From: Enhydrobacter aerosaccus
GTDB taxonomy: Bacteria > Pseudomonadota > Alphaproteobacteria > Reyranellales > Reyranellaceae
Length of the DNA: 64,000 nt
NCBI RefSeq assembly: GCF_900167455.1
Contig: NZ_FUWJ01000001.1
Coordinates: forward strand, 496,001-560,000
Reading direction: 5' to 3'
The position numbers were made by a program, and so were the translations under genes. Under the pieces are notes generated by a model. That model ran no database searches. It worked only from the letters and a program-made list of their open reading frames with translations, and had not been told where the DNA came from. This document shows positions 1-7,489 of this stretch, piece after piece; position 1 is the first letter of the stretch, and each line of letters opens with the position of its first letter.

Positions 1-485
1 GGCTCGTGACGCGCGAACCGATGCTGGCCGAGATCCGGCTCGAATGGTGGCGGGAGGCGGCAAATGAGGCGGCCGGAGCCGGCAAGCCGCGGGCCCAGCC
101 GGTGGTCGAGGCGCTTAGCGAGACGGCGCGCCGGCACGGCCTCGCCGCCGAAGCGCTTATTGCCTTGATCGATGCCCGTGCCGAGGAGGTCGAGGGGCCT
201 CTCGATGTCTTGCGTACGGGCCGCGCCCTGGCAGATCTGCAGCTGGGGGTGCTGGGCATAGAGGACGGTCCAACGCGCGAGGCGGTGCGGACGGTGGCGG
301 CGGCTGGACTGATGGGCGAGGGGCCGGAGCGCGACGACATGGTGCGGCAGGCGCGAGCGCGCCGCGCCGAAATCGACCGAGCCGCCTTGCCGATCCTGTT
401 GCCCGCCCTGTCGCTCACGGGCAATCTCAGTGCCTGGCGAAAGCCGCTAGCCTACTGGTGGGCGGCGCGACGTGGCCGGTACTGA
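1..485 (+). CDS. squalene/phytoene synthase-like protein, C-terminal part
   Basis: The gene enters from before the window. Its frame is open from base 3 and stops at TGA 483-485, leaving about 160 residues. The segment EPMLAEIRLEWWREA near the visible start is the hallmark of the short alphaproteobacterial squalene/phytoene synthase-like family (COG1562, related to NDUFAF6), and LIDARAEEVEG further on corresponds to its second acidic motif. Family members are usually 250-300 aa, so the N-terminal part is missing here. True prenyl-synthase activity is not established for this subfamily, so only the family is called. The next gene starts 15 bases downstream and may be co-transcribed. Confidence 0.8.
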   Translation, partial: LVTREPMLAEIRLEWWREAANEAAGAGKPRAQPVVEALSETARRHGLAAEALIALIDARAEEVEGPLDVLRTGRALADLQLGVLGIEDGPTREAVRTVAAAGLMGEGPERDDMVRQARARRAEIDRAALPILLPALSLTGNLSAWRKPLAYWWAARRGRY

Positions 486-500
486 CGACGGGAAGAGGGC

Positions 501-758
501 ATGTCGCGACGCATCGACAAATCGTGGATCGTGTTCGACAGCATCGAGAACGACGAGCACGATCGCTGCGTCGACCTGTTCCGTCGGCCCGACGGCAGCT
601 TCGGCTTCGAGGAGTTCCGCCGCGATGTCGAGGATCGCGGCGGCTGGACACCGGTTGCCTATCATTCCGGCGTTGCCTATGCCACGCAGGAGGCTGCCTG
701 GAGCGTCGCGATCGCGCGCGTTGCCTGGCTGGCGCAGCAGCGCAAGGATGCCGTCTGA
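501..758 (+). CDS. small conserved-type hypothetical protein
   Basis: An 85-residue acidic, soluble protein with no signal peptide or membrane segment. ATG 501 follows a purine-rich GAAGAGGGC. I do not recognise a domain; the sequence is rich in aromatic and charged residues (KSWIVFDSIENDEHD near the N-terminus, GGWTPVAYHSG in the middle) and reads as a compact folded protein. It lies 15 bases after the squalene synthase-like gene and 24 bases before an alpha/beta hydrolase on the same strand, so it is probably part of that transcript. Codon usage matches the neighbours. Its function is unknown. Confidence 0.65.
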   Translation: MSRRIDKSWIVFDSIENDEHDRCVDLFRRPDGSFGFEEFRRDVEDRGGWTPVAYHSGVAYATQEAAWSVAIARVAWLAQQRKDAV

Positions 759-782
759 CGACGGCAAACAGGAGGGATCGAC

Positions 783-1670
783 GTGGCGAAGGTCAAGGCG
801 AACGGTATCGAGATCGAGTACGAGGCGGTCGGCAACAGGAACGATCCCACCCTCTTGCTGGTCATGGGCCTCGGCGCCCAGCTCACCATCTGGCCGGATT
901 CCCTGGTCGAGGGGTTGGCCGCGAAGGGCTTTCACGTCGTCCGCTTCGACAATCGGGATGTCGGCCTGTCGAGCGACTTCGGCGCCTGGGGTCTGCCCAA
1001 CATTCCGGACGCGATCCAGAAGGTGATGAGCGGCCAGAAGGTCGACTCTCCCTATCACCTGAAGGACATGGCGGCCGATGCCGTCGGCCTGCTGGATGCC
1101 CTCGGCGTCGACCGTGCGCATATGGTGGGCGCCTCGATGGGCGGCATGATCGTTCAGATCCTGGCGGCGCAATATCCCGAGCGCACGCGTTCCATGGTGT
1201 CGATCTATTCGACCAGCGGGCGGCCCGGCCTGCCGCCCGGCAAGCCCGAGGCGCTGGCCATGCTGGGCTCGCAGCCCGAGGGCAACACCCGCGAGGATCG
1301 CGTGCTGCACGGCATGAAGCTGCGCCGCGTCATCGGCAGCCCTGCCTATCCCATGCCTGAGCCGGAACTGCGCGCCTTCGTCGAGCGCAATGTCGATCGC
1401 CGCTGGTATCCCGAGGGAGCGGCGCGGCACTATCTCTCCGTCATCGCCTCGGGCGATCGCGTTGAGATGCTGAAGACGGTCAAGGTGCCGACTCTCGTGC
1501 TGCATGGCGAAGAGGATCCGCTGCTGCCGGTCGAATGCGGCCGCGATGTCGCGCGGCTGGTGCCGGGGGCGGCGATCGATACCTATCCCGGCTGGGGTCA
1601 CGATTTCCCGAAGGAACTGATTCCGACGCTGGTCGATCGCATCGGCGGGTTCTGCAAGGCGGCTTCCTAG
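783..1670 (+). CDS. alpha/beta hydrolase
   Basis: A 295-aa soluble alpha/beta-fold hydrolase with GTG start 783 behind AGGAGGGATCG. The nucleophile elbow GASMGG is at residues 116-121 (Ser118), the acid Asp245 lies in LHGEEDP, and His273 lies in GWGHD, giving a complete Ser-Asp-His triad. The oxyanion region is VMGLGAQ (27-33). Overall layout resembles the RdmC/aclacinomycin methylesterase-like esterases. The true substrate is probably an ester or lactone but cannot be read from the sequence. It sits 71 bases before a luciferase-like monooxygenase on the same strand, a common pairing in catabolic clusters. Confidence 0.9.
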   Translation: MAKVKANGIEIEYEAVGNRNDPTLLLVMGLGAQLTIWPDSLVEGLAAKGFHVVRFDNRDVGLSSDFGAWGLPNIPDAIQKVMSGQKVDSPYHLKDMAADAVGLLDALGVDRAHMVGASMGGMIVQILAAQYPERTRSMVSIYSTSGRPGLPPGKPEALAMLGSQPEGNTREDRVLHGMKLRRVIGSPAYPMPEPELRAFVERNVDRRWYPEGAARHYLSVIASGDRVEMLKTVKVPTLVLHGEEDPLLPVECGRDVARLVPGAAIDTYPGWGHDFPKELIPTLVDRIGGFCKAAS

Positions 1671-1714
1671 GCGGATCCTTCCGCCGCGACTCTTGTCACG
1701 GCCTGTGCCGCGAG

Positions 1715-1741
1715 GGACCTTTCCTGACGGAGGAAAGGTCC
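1715..1741 (+). promoter_or_regulatory. perfect hairpin that contains the Shine-Dalgarno of the LLM oxidoreductase
   Basis: GGACCTTTCCT (1715-1725) and AGGAAAGGTCC (1731-1741) are perfect 11-bp complements separated by the loop GACGG. The right arm contains the only Shine-Dalgarno (GGAGGAAAGG) of the gene starting at ATG 1742 and abuts the start codon. In mRNA this would hide the ribosome binding site. I infer translational control, or coupling to the upstream transcript. An intrinsic terminator is less likely because there is no T-tract and the stem touches the ATG. Confidence 0.6.
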
Positions 1742-2974
1742 ATGAAGTTCGGAATCTTCTACGAACACCAGTTGCCGCGGCCGTGGGGATCGAGCAGCGA
1801 GTATCAGCTGCTGCAGGACTCCCTGACGCAGATCGAGCTCGCCGACCGCCTGGGCTATGACTATGCTTGGGAGGTCGAGCATCATTTCCTCGAGGAATAT
1901 TCCCATTCCTCGGCGCCAGAAGTCTTTCTCGGCGCCGCCAGCCAGCGGACGAAGAACATCCGGCTCGGCCATGGCGTGATCCAGCTCACCACCAATCAGC
2001 CGCACCGCGTCGCCGAGAAGGTGAGCACGCTCGATCTGCTGTCAGGCGGGCGCGTCGAGCTCGGCATGGGCGAGGCGGCCGGGCCGGCGGAATTGCATCC
2101 CTTCAACATCAAGGTGCGCGACAAGCGAGACCGCTGGGAGGAGGCCGTGAAGGCTATCGTCCCGATGTTCACCCGCGAGAGCTGGGAGTTTCACGGCCGG
2201 TATTACGACTTCGAGGCCCGCAACGTGATCCCGAAGCCGTTCCAGAAGCCGCATCCGCCGCTATGGGTGGCCTGCTCCAACATCCAGACCATCGGCAAGG
2301 CCGGCGAGTGGGGCATGGGCGCGCTCGGCTTCACCTTCGTCACCCCGGAGGCCGCGCGCGCCTGGGTGCACAAGTACTACAACAACCTCCTGAACAATCA
2401 GAACAAGCTCACCGACTATCCGAGCAATCCCAACGTCGCGATGGTGTCGGGCTTCATGTGCGCGCCGACCGATGCCGAGGCCGAAGCCAAGGCGGCGGGC
2501 TGGACCTTCTTCATCTTCGCGCTCTCCTATTACGGCCGCAAAGGCGTCGACGCGCCGGGCACGTCGGATCTGTGGAAGGAGTATCAGAGCTGGAAGGGCG
2601 GACCGGAGGAGAAGAAGGCGCTGGAGTCGGGCCTCATCGGTTCGCCCGAAACGATCCGCCGCAAGCTGCGCCAGTTCCAGCAGAGCCGAGTCGATCAGGT
2701 GATCTTGCTGAATCAAGCTGGCAAGACCAGCCACCAGGACATCTGCGACTCGCTGGAGCTGTTCGCTCGTGAGGTGATGCCGGAGTTCCATGCTGCCGAG
2801 GCCGAGCACGTAGCCTGGAAGCAGAAGGTGCTGGCGCGCGAGATCGTGCTGGAGGACCTCGACGTCAAACCCTACGACATCTACAGCCACCAGAACGAGC
2901 ACATCGTCCGCCTCACGCCCGACCAGCTCAAGGCCAAGATGGCCGAGAAGGAAGCGGCGGCGAAGCGGGGATAG
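1742..2974 (+). CDS. LLM class flavin-dependent oxidoreductase
   Basis: A 410-aa luciferase-like monooxygenase (bacterial luciferase family, TIM barrel, FMN or F420 cofactor). The start is set at ATG 1742 because MKFGIFYEHQLPRPW is the normal family N-terminus and GGAGGAAAGG precedes it; the frame itself is open from 1535. Visible family features are YAWEVEHHFLEEYSHSSAPEVFLGA (residues ~40-65), the IRLGHGVIQL strand, and ELGMGEA. The enzyme likely oxygenates a small organic substrate with FMNH2 supplied by a reductase. It follows an alpha/beta hydrolase. The C-terminal tail is lysine- and glutamate-rich. Substrate is unknown. Expression may be limited by the hairpin at 1715-1741. Confidence 0.9.
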   Translation: MKFGIFYEHQLPRPWGSSSEYQLLQDSLTQIELADRLGYDYAWEVEHHFLEEYSHSSAPEVFLGAASQRTKNIRLGHGVIQLTTNQPHRVAEKVSTLDLLSGGRVELGMGEAAGPAELHPFNIKVRDKRDRWEEAVKAIVPMFTRESWEFHGRYYDFEARNVIPKPFQKPHPPLWVACSNIQTIGKAGEWGMGALGFTFVTPEAARAWVHKYYNNLLNNQNKLTDYPSNPNVAMVSGFMCAPTDAEAEAKAAGWTFFIFALSYYGRKGVDAPGTSDLWKEYQSWKGGPEEKKALESGLIGSPETIRRKLRQFQQSRVDQVILLNQAGKTSHQDICDSLELFAREVMPEFHAAEAEHVAWKQKVLAREIVLEDLDVKPYDIYSHQNEHIVRLTPDQLKAKMAEKEAAAKRG

Positions 2975-2995
2975 TCTCGGCCGGACCGATCGGCG

Positions 2996-3736
2996 TCAGA
3001 TCGACGTCCGGTTGAAGATGACGCGCGGCAGGTGCCGCACCACCAGCATGATCAGACGCCAGACCGGCGGCGCGTAGACCACCGCCTTGCCGCGCGCGAG
3101 ACCGGCGACGATGGTGCGTGCGACATCCTCCGTCGGCGCCACCCGGATGCCGCGAACGCTGCGCGCGGCCGTCATCGGCGAGACGGTGGGGCCGGGCTTG
3201 ATCAGCACCACGCGCACCGCGCTGCCGGCGAAGCGATGCTGCAGGCCTTCGGCATAGCGGGCCAGCAAGCCCTTGGCAGCACCGTAGCTGTAATTGGCTT
3301 TGCGGCCGCGATCGCCCGCGACCGATCCGATGATCCCCAGCGTGCCGCGGCCCTGGCGCGCGAACTGCGCCGCGAACGCCTCGGCGAACAGGGTCGGCGA
3401 GACGGCATTGATCTCGAGCGACTCGCGCAGCATCGCGAGATCCTGCTGGCAAAGCGACTGGTCGGCCAGCCAACCCTGCGCGATCAGCGCCAGGTCGACC
3501 GGCCCCGAGGCCGCTACTGCGTCGACTTGCGCGGCGGTCGCGGCCGGATCGTGGAAGTCGGCCTTCACCACGGCGACCGTCGAACTCGGACCTCGCGCCC
3601 GCAAATTCGCTGCGATCGGCTCCGCCTTGGCGAGATCGCGCACGAGCAAGATCAGTTCCACCGGACCGTGGGCGACCCACAGACGACAGCAATGCTCGGC
3701 GATGGCCGATGTCGCGCCCACGACCACGATCTTCAT
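2996..3736 (-). CDS. SDR family NAD(P)-dependent oxidoreductase, DprE2-like
   Basis: A 246-aa short-chain dehydrogenase with N-terminal Rossmann motif GATSAIAEH (residues 7-15) and catalytic YSYGAAKG (Tyr-x-x-x-Lys), preceded by a Ser in IIGSVAGD. The C-terminal RLIMLVVRHLPRVIFNRTSI, rich in hydrophobic and basic residues, resembles that of the decaprenylphosphoryl-ribose ketoreductase DprE2 subgroup, which acts on a membrane-bound lipid sugar. The usual partner DprE1 is not next to it, so the substrate remains open. It is tail-to-tail with the LLM gene and lies 44 bases downstream of the carbonic anhydrase gene, which is on the same strand. Confidence 0.85.
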   Translation of the reverse strand: MKIVVVGATSAIAEHCCRLWVAHGPVELILLVRDLAKAEPIAANLRARGPSSTVAVVKADFHDPAATAAQVDAVAASGPVDLALIAQGWLADQSLCQQDLAMLRESLEINAVSPTLFAEAFAAQFARQGRGTLGIIGSVAGDRGRKANYSYGAAKGLLARYAEGLQHRFAGSAVRVVLIKPGPTVSPMTAARSVRGIRVAPTEDVARTIVAGLARGKAVVYAPPVWRLIMLVVRHLPRVIFNRTSI

Positions 3737-3780
3737 TCTGTCGACCTCCGACCTGCCGCGATCGCTGCGGCCGCGACCGC

Positions 3781-4494
3781 CTAGCCCAGGAACTCGACGC
3801 GGCCGCTGTCGAGATCGTAGCGCGCGGCGACCACCTTGACCTTGCCCTCGTGGGCCAGTTCGTGGACGACGGGACTGTCATGGCCGATGCGCTCGGCGGT
3901 CAGCCGCGCATTGGCGCGCACCACGTTCTCGATGAAGTCGCCGGGCTTGCCCAGTTCGGCGCGCGCCGCCGGCACGATCTGGTCCACCAGCACGCCGATC
4001 GACCCCGGCAGCGGGCTCGGCTTCTGCACCTGGGCGCAGGCTGCCTGCACGGCGCCGCAGCGATTGTGGCCCATGACCACGACCAGCGGTGAGCCGAGAT
4101 GTTCGGCGCCGTATTCGATCGTTCCCACCACGGCCGGGTCGGCGACGTTGCCGGCCGTACGGGTCACGAACAGCTCGCCCAGCCCGAGGCCGCCGAAGAT
4201 CAGCTCTGGCGGCAGACGGCTGTCGGAGCAGGTCAGCACCGTCGCCCACGGCGACTGGGCCGGCGCCACGGCCGTCCGGTTGTTGGCAAGGTTGGCGGCG
4301 CAAAGCTGCGGCGCTGCCACGAACCGGTCGTTGCCGGCCTTGAGCTTCGCCAACGCCTCGTCGGCCGCCAGCGTCGTGCGGGCGAGGGCCGGGCGCGGAC
4401 GGGCCGCAACCGCCGCGACTCCCGCCGCCGCGGCCAGGCCGGCAAGCGACAGCAGGTGCCGCCGTCCCAGGCGGGCGCACTCCGGACACATCAT
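3781..4494 (-). CDS. Tat-exported beta-class carbonic anhydrase
   Basis: A 237-aa zinc enzyme interconverting CO2 and bicarbonate. Start 4494 is chosen because GGAGGGGAG precedes the tandem ATGs; the frame is open further upstream but that part is not protein-like. Zinc and catalytic residues of beta carbonic anhydrases are present: Cys89-Ser-Asp91-Ser-Arg93 and His143-x-x-Cys146 in GHNRCG. The N-terminus has an RR pair (11-12) followed by HLLSLAGLAAAAGVAAVAA, a Tat-type signal ending near ALA (37-39), so the enzyme should act in the periplasm. MMCPEC upstream of the RR is a small cysteine motif of unknown meaning. It shares a divergent control region with the DinB gene. Confidence 0.92.
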   Translation of the reverse strand: MMCPECARLGRRHLLSLAGLAAAAGVAAVAARPRPALARTTLAADEALAKLKAGNDRFVAAPQLCAANLANNRTAVAPAQSPWATVLTCSDSRLPPELIFGGLGLGELFVTRTAGNVADPAVVGTIEYGAEHLGSPLVVVMGHNRCGAVQAACAQVQKPSPLPGSIGVLVDQIVPAARAELGKPGDFIENVVRANARLTAERIGHDSPVVHELAHEGKVKVVAARYDLDSGRVEFLG

Positions 4495-4651
4495 CGTATT
4501 CTCCCCTCCGTATGCCGGCGCACCATGCCTCGATTTGACGATGAAGTCATGACGCCCGGCCGCGACCGGCGGCATCATCGCTGACACAGTCGTGACAGCC
4601 GCGAGAGGTCCTGCCGTGCTACCTCGGGACTGCAACATCGAAGGCGGTGCC

Positions 4652-5161
4652 ATGCAGACGACGGCGAACCTGGACAGCGTGCGGACCCTGGCGAAGTATC
4701 GGCTGTGGGCCGATCGCCTGACCTTCGAGGCCGTCGCGGCGCTGCCGCCGGGCGAGGCGGAGAAGGAGCGGCCGACGCTGTTCAAGAGCATGATCGGCAC
4801 GCTCAATCATAATCTGGTGGTCGACCTGATCTGGCAGGCTCATCTCGAAGGACGGCCGCATGGCTTCACGGCGCGCAATGGCGTCCTGCATCCCAGGCTC
4901 GAGGATCTGTGGAGCGCGCAGCAGGCGATGGACCGCTGGTACATCGACTGGGCCGAGGCGCAGAGCGAGGAGACGCTGGCGGAGATTGTGCCCTTCACCT
5001 TCATCAGCGGCGAGAAGAGCGCCATGACGCGTGCCGACATGCTGCGGCACGTCGTCAACCACGCCACCTTCCATCGCGGCTGGGTGGCCGAGATGTTCTT
5101 CCAAGTGCCGGCCAAGATGCCGGCCGGCGATCTCCCGGATTTCCTCAAGACGCTGTGCTGA
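4652..5161 (+). CDS. DinB family protein
   Basis: A 169-aa four-helix DinB/YfiT-type protein with putative metal ligands His53 (LNHNL), His137 and His141 (NHATFHRG), the standard triad of the family. ATG 4652 follows GAAGGCGG; the frame is open from 4592 but the upstream residues are not conserved in character. DinB-superfamily enzymes are often thiol-dependent transferases (bacillithiol or mycothiol S-transferases, or related isomerases); alphaproteobacteria use glutathione, so the cofactor here is unclear. It is transcribed away from the carbonic anhydrase. Confidence 0.85.
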   Translation: MQTTANLDSVRTLAKYRLWADRLTFEAVAALPPGEAEKERPTLFKSMIGTLNHNLVVDLIWQAHLEGRPHGFTARNGVLHPRLEDLWSAQQAMDRWYIDWAEAQSEETLAEIVPFTFISGEKSAMTRADMLRHVVNHATFHRGWVAEMFFQVPAKMPAGDLPDFLKTLC

Positions 5162-5307
5162 CCGGTTCCGCCGCGGCTGCTCCTCCGATCCAGCCTTTCG
5201 ATCCAGATCGACAGGCGAGACTCTCATCCGCTGTGCGTCCGCTTGTGGCGCTGCAGGCGGCGCGCGCGTAGGCTGCGGCCAAAAGAAGGCGAATACGGAG
5301 GAAACGG

Positions 5308-7026
5308 ATGGCCTACGATCTTCTGATCCGCAACGGCACCGTGGTCGATGGCTCGGGCGCGCCGCGCGTCACCGCCGATGTCGGCATTAGCGATGGCCGC
5401 ATCGCCGCCGTCGGCCGTCTCGCCGAACCGGCCCGCCGCACCATCGATGCCGACGGGCTGATCGTCTCGCCCGGCTTCATCGACGGCCACACGCATATGG
5501 ATGCGCAGGTGGCGTGGGATCCGCTGGGAAGCTGCTCCTGCTGGCACGGTGTCACGTCGGTGGTGATGGGCAATTGCGGCTTCGCGCTGGCGCCCTGCAA
5601 GCCGGCCGATCGCGACTGGTACGCGCGCTGCCTGTCGGCGGTCGAGGACATCCCGACCGAGGCGATGGCGGCCGGCATCGACTGGAACTGGGAAACCTTC
5701 CCCGACTACATGGCCACCGTCGAGGGCCTGCCCAAGGCGATCAACTACGGCATGTATATCGGCCATTCGGCGCTGCGCATGTACGTCATGGGCAAGCGCG
5801 CGCTCGAGCAAGTGGCGAGCGAGGACGACATGCGCCGCATGGCGCTGCTGGTGCAGGAGGCGTTGAAGGCCGGCGCGCTCGGCTTCTCGAGCTCGCGCGC
5901 GCCGACGCACGTGACGCCCGACGATACGCCGGTCGCCAGCCGCATCGCCGACTGGGAGGAGATTGACCGCATCGTCGCGGCGATGGCCGAGCTCGATGCC
6001 GGTATCTTCCAGGTCGGCCCCGACATCGGCAGCGGCGCCGCGCACCGCGCCTTCCTCGATCGTCTGCGGCGGGTGGCGCTGGCAACGAAGCGACCAGTCA
6101 TGTTCGGCGTGCTGGCGACGAAGCAGGGCGACGATCCCAACCCCTGGCACTACCAGACGCGGTACATCGACGATACGATCGCCGCCGGTGGGCGCATGTT
6201 CGGACAGGGCACGACGCGCTCGATCAACGCCATCTTCTCGCTGAAATCCTACCTGCCGTTCGACGTTCTGCCGGACTGGAAGCCGATCCGCGCCCTGCCG
6301 CTCGACGAGCAGAAGCGGCGCCTGCGCGATCCCGCCGTCCGCCGCACGCTGGTCGAGGCCGAGGCGAGGATGAAGCCGCGTGATAAAACCTTCCAGGGCG
6401 GCGGCGCGGCCACCACCGATCCGCGCAAGCCGGACTATGCCAATCTCTTCGCGCTCAAGGGCGTCGATTGGGACGACCCCACCGTCGATCAGCTCGCCCG
6501 CGCGCGCGGCCAGCATCCCGTCGAGGTGATGATCGACCTGTCGCTGGCCGACGAGAACCAGATCTATGTCCAGCCGCTGGTCAACGAGCAGCCGGACGAC
6601 GTGCTGGGCATCCTCAAGCATCCGCATACGCTCGCCACCTTCTCCGACTCCGGCGCCCATGTCTGCCAGGAGATGGGCTCGTCGCTGCAGACGCATTTCC
6701 TCAGCTACTGGGTGCGCAAGCGCGGCGCCTTCACGCTCGAACAGGCGATCCGCAAGCTGACCCACGACAATGCCGCGGCCTGGGAGCTGGGCGATCGCGG
6801 CCTGATCCGGGAGGGCTACAAGGCCGATCTCGTGCTGTTCGAGGAAGACCGCATCCGCCCCTGCCTGCCGACCGTCGAGACCGACCTGCCGGGCGGCGCG
6901 CGCCGCCTGGTGCAGAAGGCCGACGGCATCCGCGCCACCGTCGTCAACGGCGCCGTGGCCTTCGAGAACGGCGAGGCCACCGGCGTGTTCAACGGCCAGG
7001 TCATGAAGGGCCGTCTGGCAGGGTAG
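5308..7026 (+). CDS. N-acyl-D-amino-acid deacylase / D-aminoacylase family amidohydrolase (copy 1)
   Basis: A 572-aa amidohydrolase-superfamily enzyme that hydrolyses N-acyl-D-amino acids or related amides. ATG 5308 follows ACGGAGGAAACGG. The beta-strand 1 metal motif is DGHTHMDAQ (HxH), and MGNCGFALAPCKP, GALGFSSSRA, FSDSGAHV and the C-terminal composite-barrel strand NGAVAFENG are typical of the AmiD/COG3653 branch. Length is normal for the family (480-580 aa). A second copy with the same start MAYDLLI lies at 15883-17556. The following 460 bases carry a hairpin and palindromic repeats, so this is probably a single-gene unit. Confidence 0.9.
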   Translation: MAYDLLIRNGTVVDGSGAPRVTADVGISDGRIAAVGRLAEPARRTIDADGLIVSPGFIDGHTHMDAQVAWDPLGSCSCWHGVTSVVMGNCGFALAPCKPADRDWYARCLSAVEDIPTEAMAAGIDWNWETFPDYMATVEGLPKAINYGMYIGHSALRMYVMGKRALEQVASEDDMRRMALLVQEALKAGALGFSSSRAPTHVTPDDTPVASRIADWEEIDRIVAAMAELDAGIFQVGPDIGSGAAHRAFLDRLRRVALATKRPVMFGVLATKQGDDPNPWHYQTRYIDDTIAAGGRMFGQGTTRSINAIFSLKSYLPFDVLPDWKPIRALPLDEQKRRLRDPAVRRTLVEAEARMKPRDKTFQGGGAATTDPRKPDYANLFALKGVDWDDPTVDQLARARGQHPVEVMIDLSLADENQIYVQPLVNEQPDDVLGILKHPHTLATFSDSGAHVCQEMGSSLQTHFLSYWVRKRGAFTLEQAIRKLTHDNAAAWELGDRGLIREGYKADLVLFEEDRIRPCLPTVETDLPGGARRLVQKADGIRATVVNGAVAFENGEATGVFNGQVMKGRLAG

Positions 7027-7053
7027 GCTGGGGGCGCACCCTCGGCCCCCTTG

Positions 7054-7077
7054 GAGCGCGCCACTCCAGTGGCGCTC
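7054..7077 (+). terminator. possible terminator after the deacylase
   Basis: GAGCG-CG-CCACT pairs with AGTGG-CGCTC around a CC loop (10 bp with a 2-base bulge), 28 bases after the stop codon and followed by TTCATT. The T-tract is weak, so this is a candidate only. Confidence 0.35.
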
Positions 7078-7157
7078 TTCATTCATGTTGCGAGACCTGA
7101 TGAGCGCGACTGGAGTCGCGCGCGATCCGGCAATTCACTCCCTTCGCTCCGCGCCCC

Positions 7158-7231
7158 GTGTCATCATAGGCGCAGCTGAAAGTTCTTGGCTGGCGCCGAC
7201 CAAGGATCCCTCACTGCGTTCGGGATGACAC
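7158..7231. repeat. palindromic repeat, GTGTCAT/ATGACAC ends, copy 1
   Basis: The 74-bp element begins GTGTCATCAT and ends TTCGGGATGACAC. Its right half contains GGATCCCTCA near the terminus, in the same order as the inner sequence of the other copies at 7270-7342 and 22885-22955. It looks like a small non-coding mobile palindrome (REP/MITE-like). No target duplication is evident. Confidence 0.55.
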
Positions 7232-7269
7232 CACTAAGCGGCTGGTGCTCTGTGTCGATACAGAAAACG

Positions 7270-7342
7270 GTGTCATCCTGAGCGCAGCGAAGGATCTTTC
7301 GCTGTGCTGGCCAAGGACTTTTCGCTGCACTCAGGAAGACAC
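7270..7342. repeat. palindromic repeat, GTGTCAT/ATGACAC-type ends, copy 2
   Basis: The 73-bp element starts GTGTCATCCTGAG and ends CTCAGGAAGACAC, which are inverted matches with one mismatch over 13 bases. The inner part AGCGAAGGATC is shared in form with the other copies. Confidence 0.6.
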
Positions 7343-7489
7343 TGGGTTTGACCCCGGATGACGCCGCTGTTGGCAACGGCGGCCACGCCGAGACCGGATA
7401 TCTCCAAACTGCACGGCCCTGCACGCTCAATCCGTTGACTCGGTGCGGTGCGAAACTAAGGTGCGGCCCGCACTGAGGGAACGGATCGC

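Larger units (their letters stand above)
7027..7489. other. repeat-bearing intergenic region
   Basis: There is no convincing gene here. The stretch holds the hairpin at 7054-7077 and two palindromic elements of 73-74 bp with GTGTCAT/ATGACAC ends (7158-7231 and 7270-7342). The short frame at 7164-7430 on the minus strand is generated by these repeats. Confidence 0.7.

Noticed and set aside
7158..7342. CRISPR-like array formed by the two tandem palindromes
   Set aside because: Only two units, 73-74 bp palindromic repeats with variable centres and no short identical repeats or cas genes.
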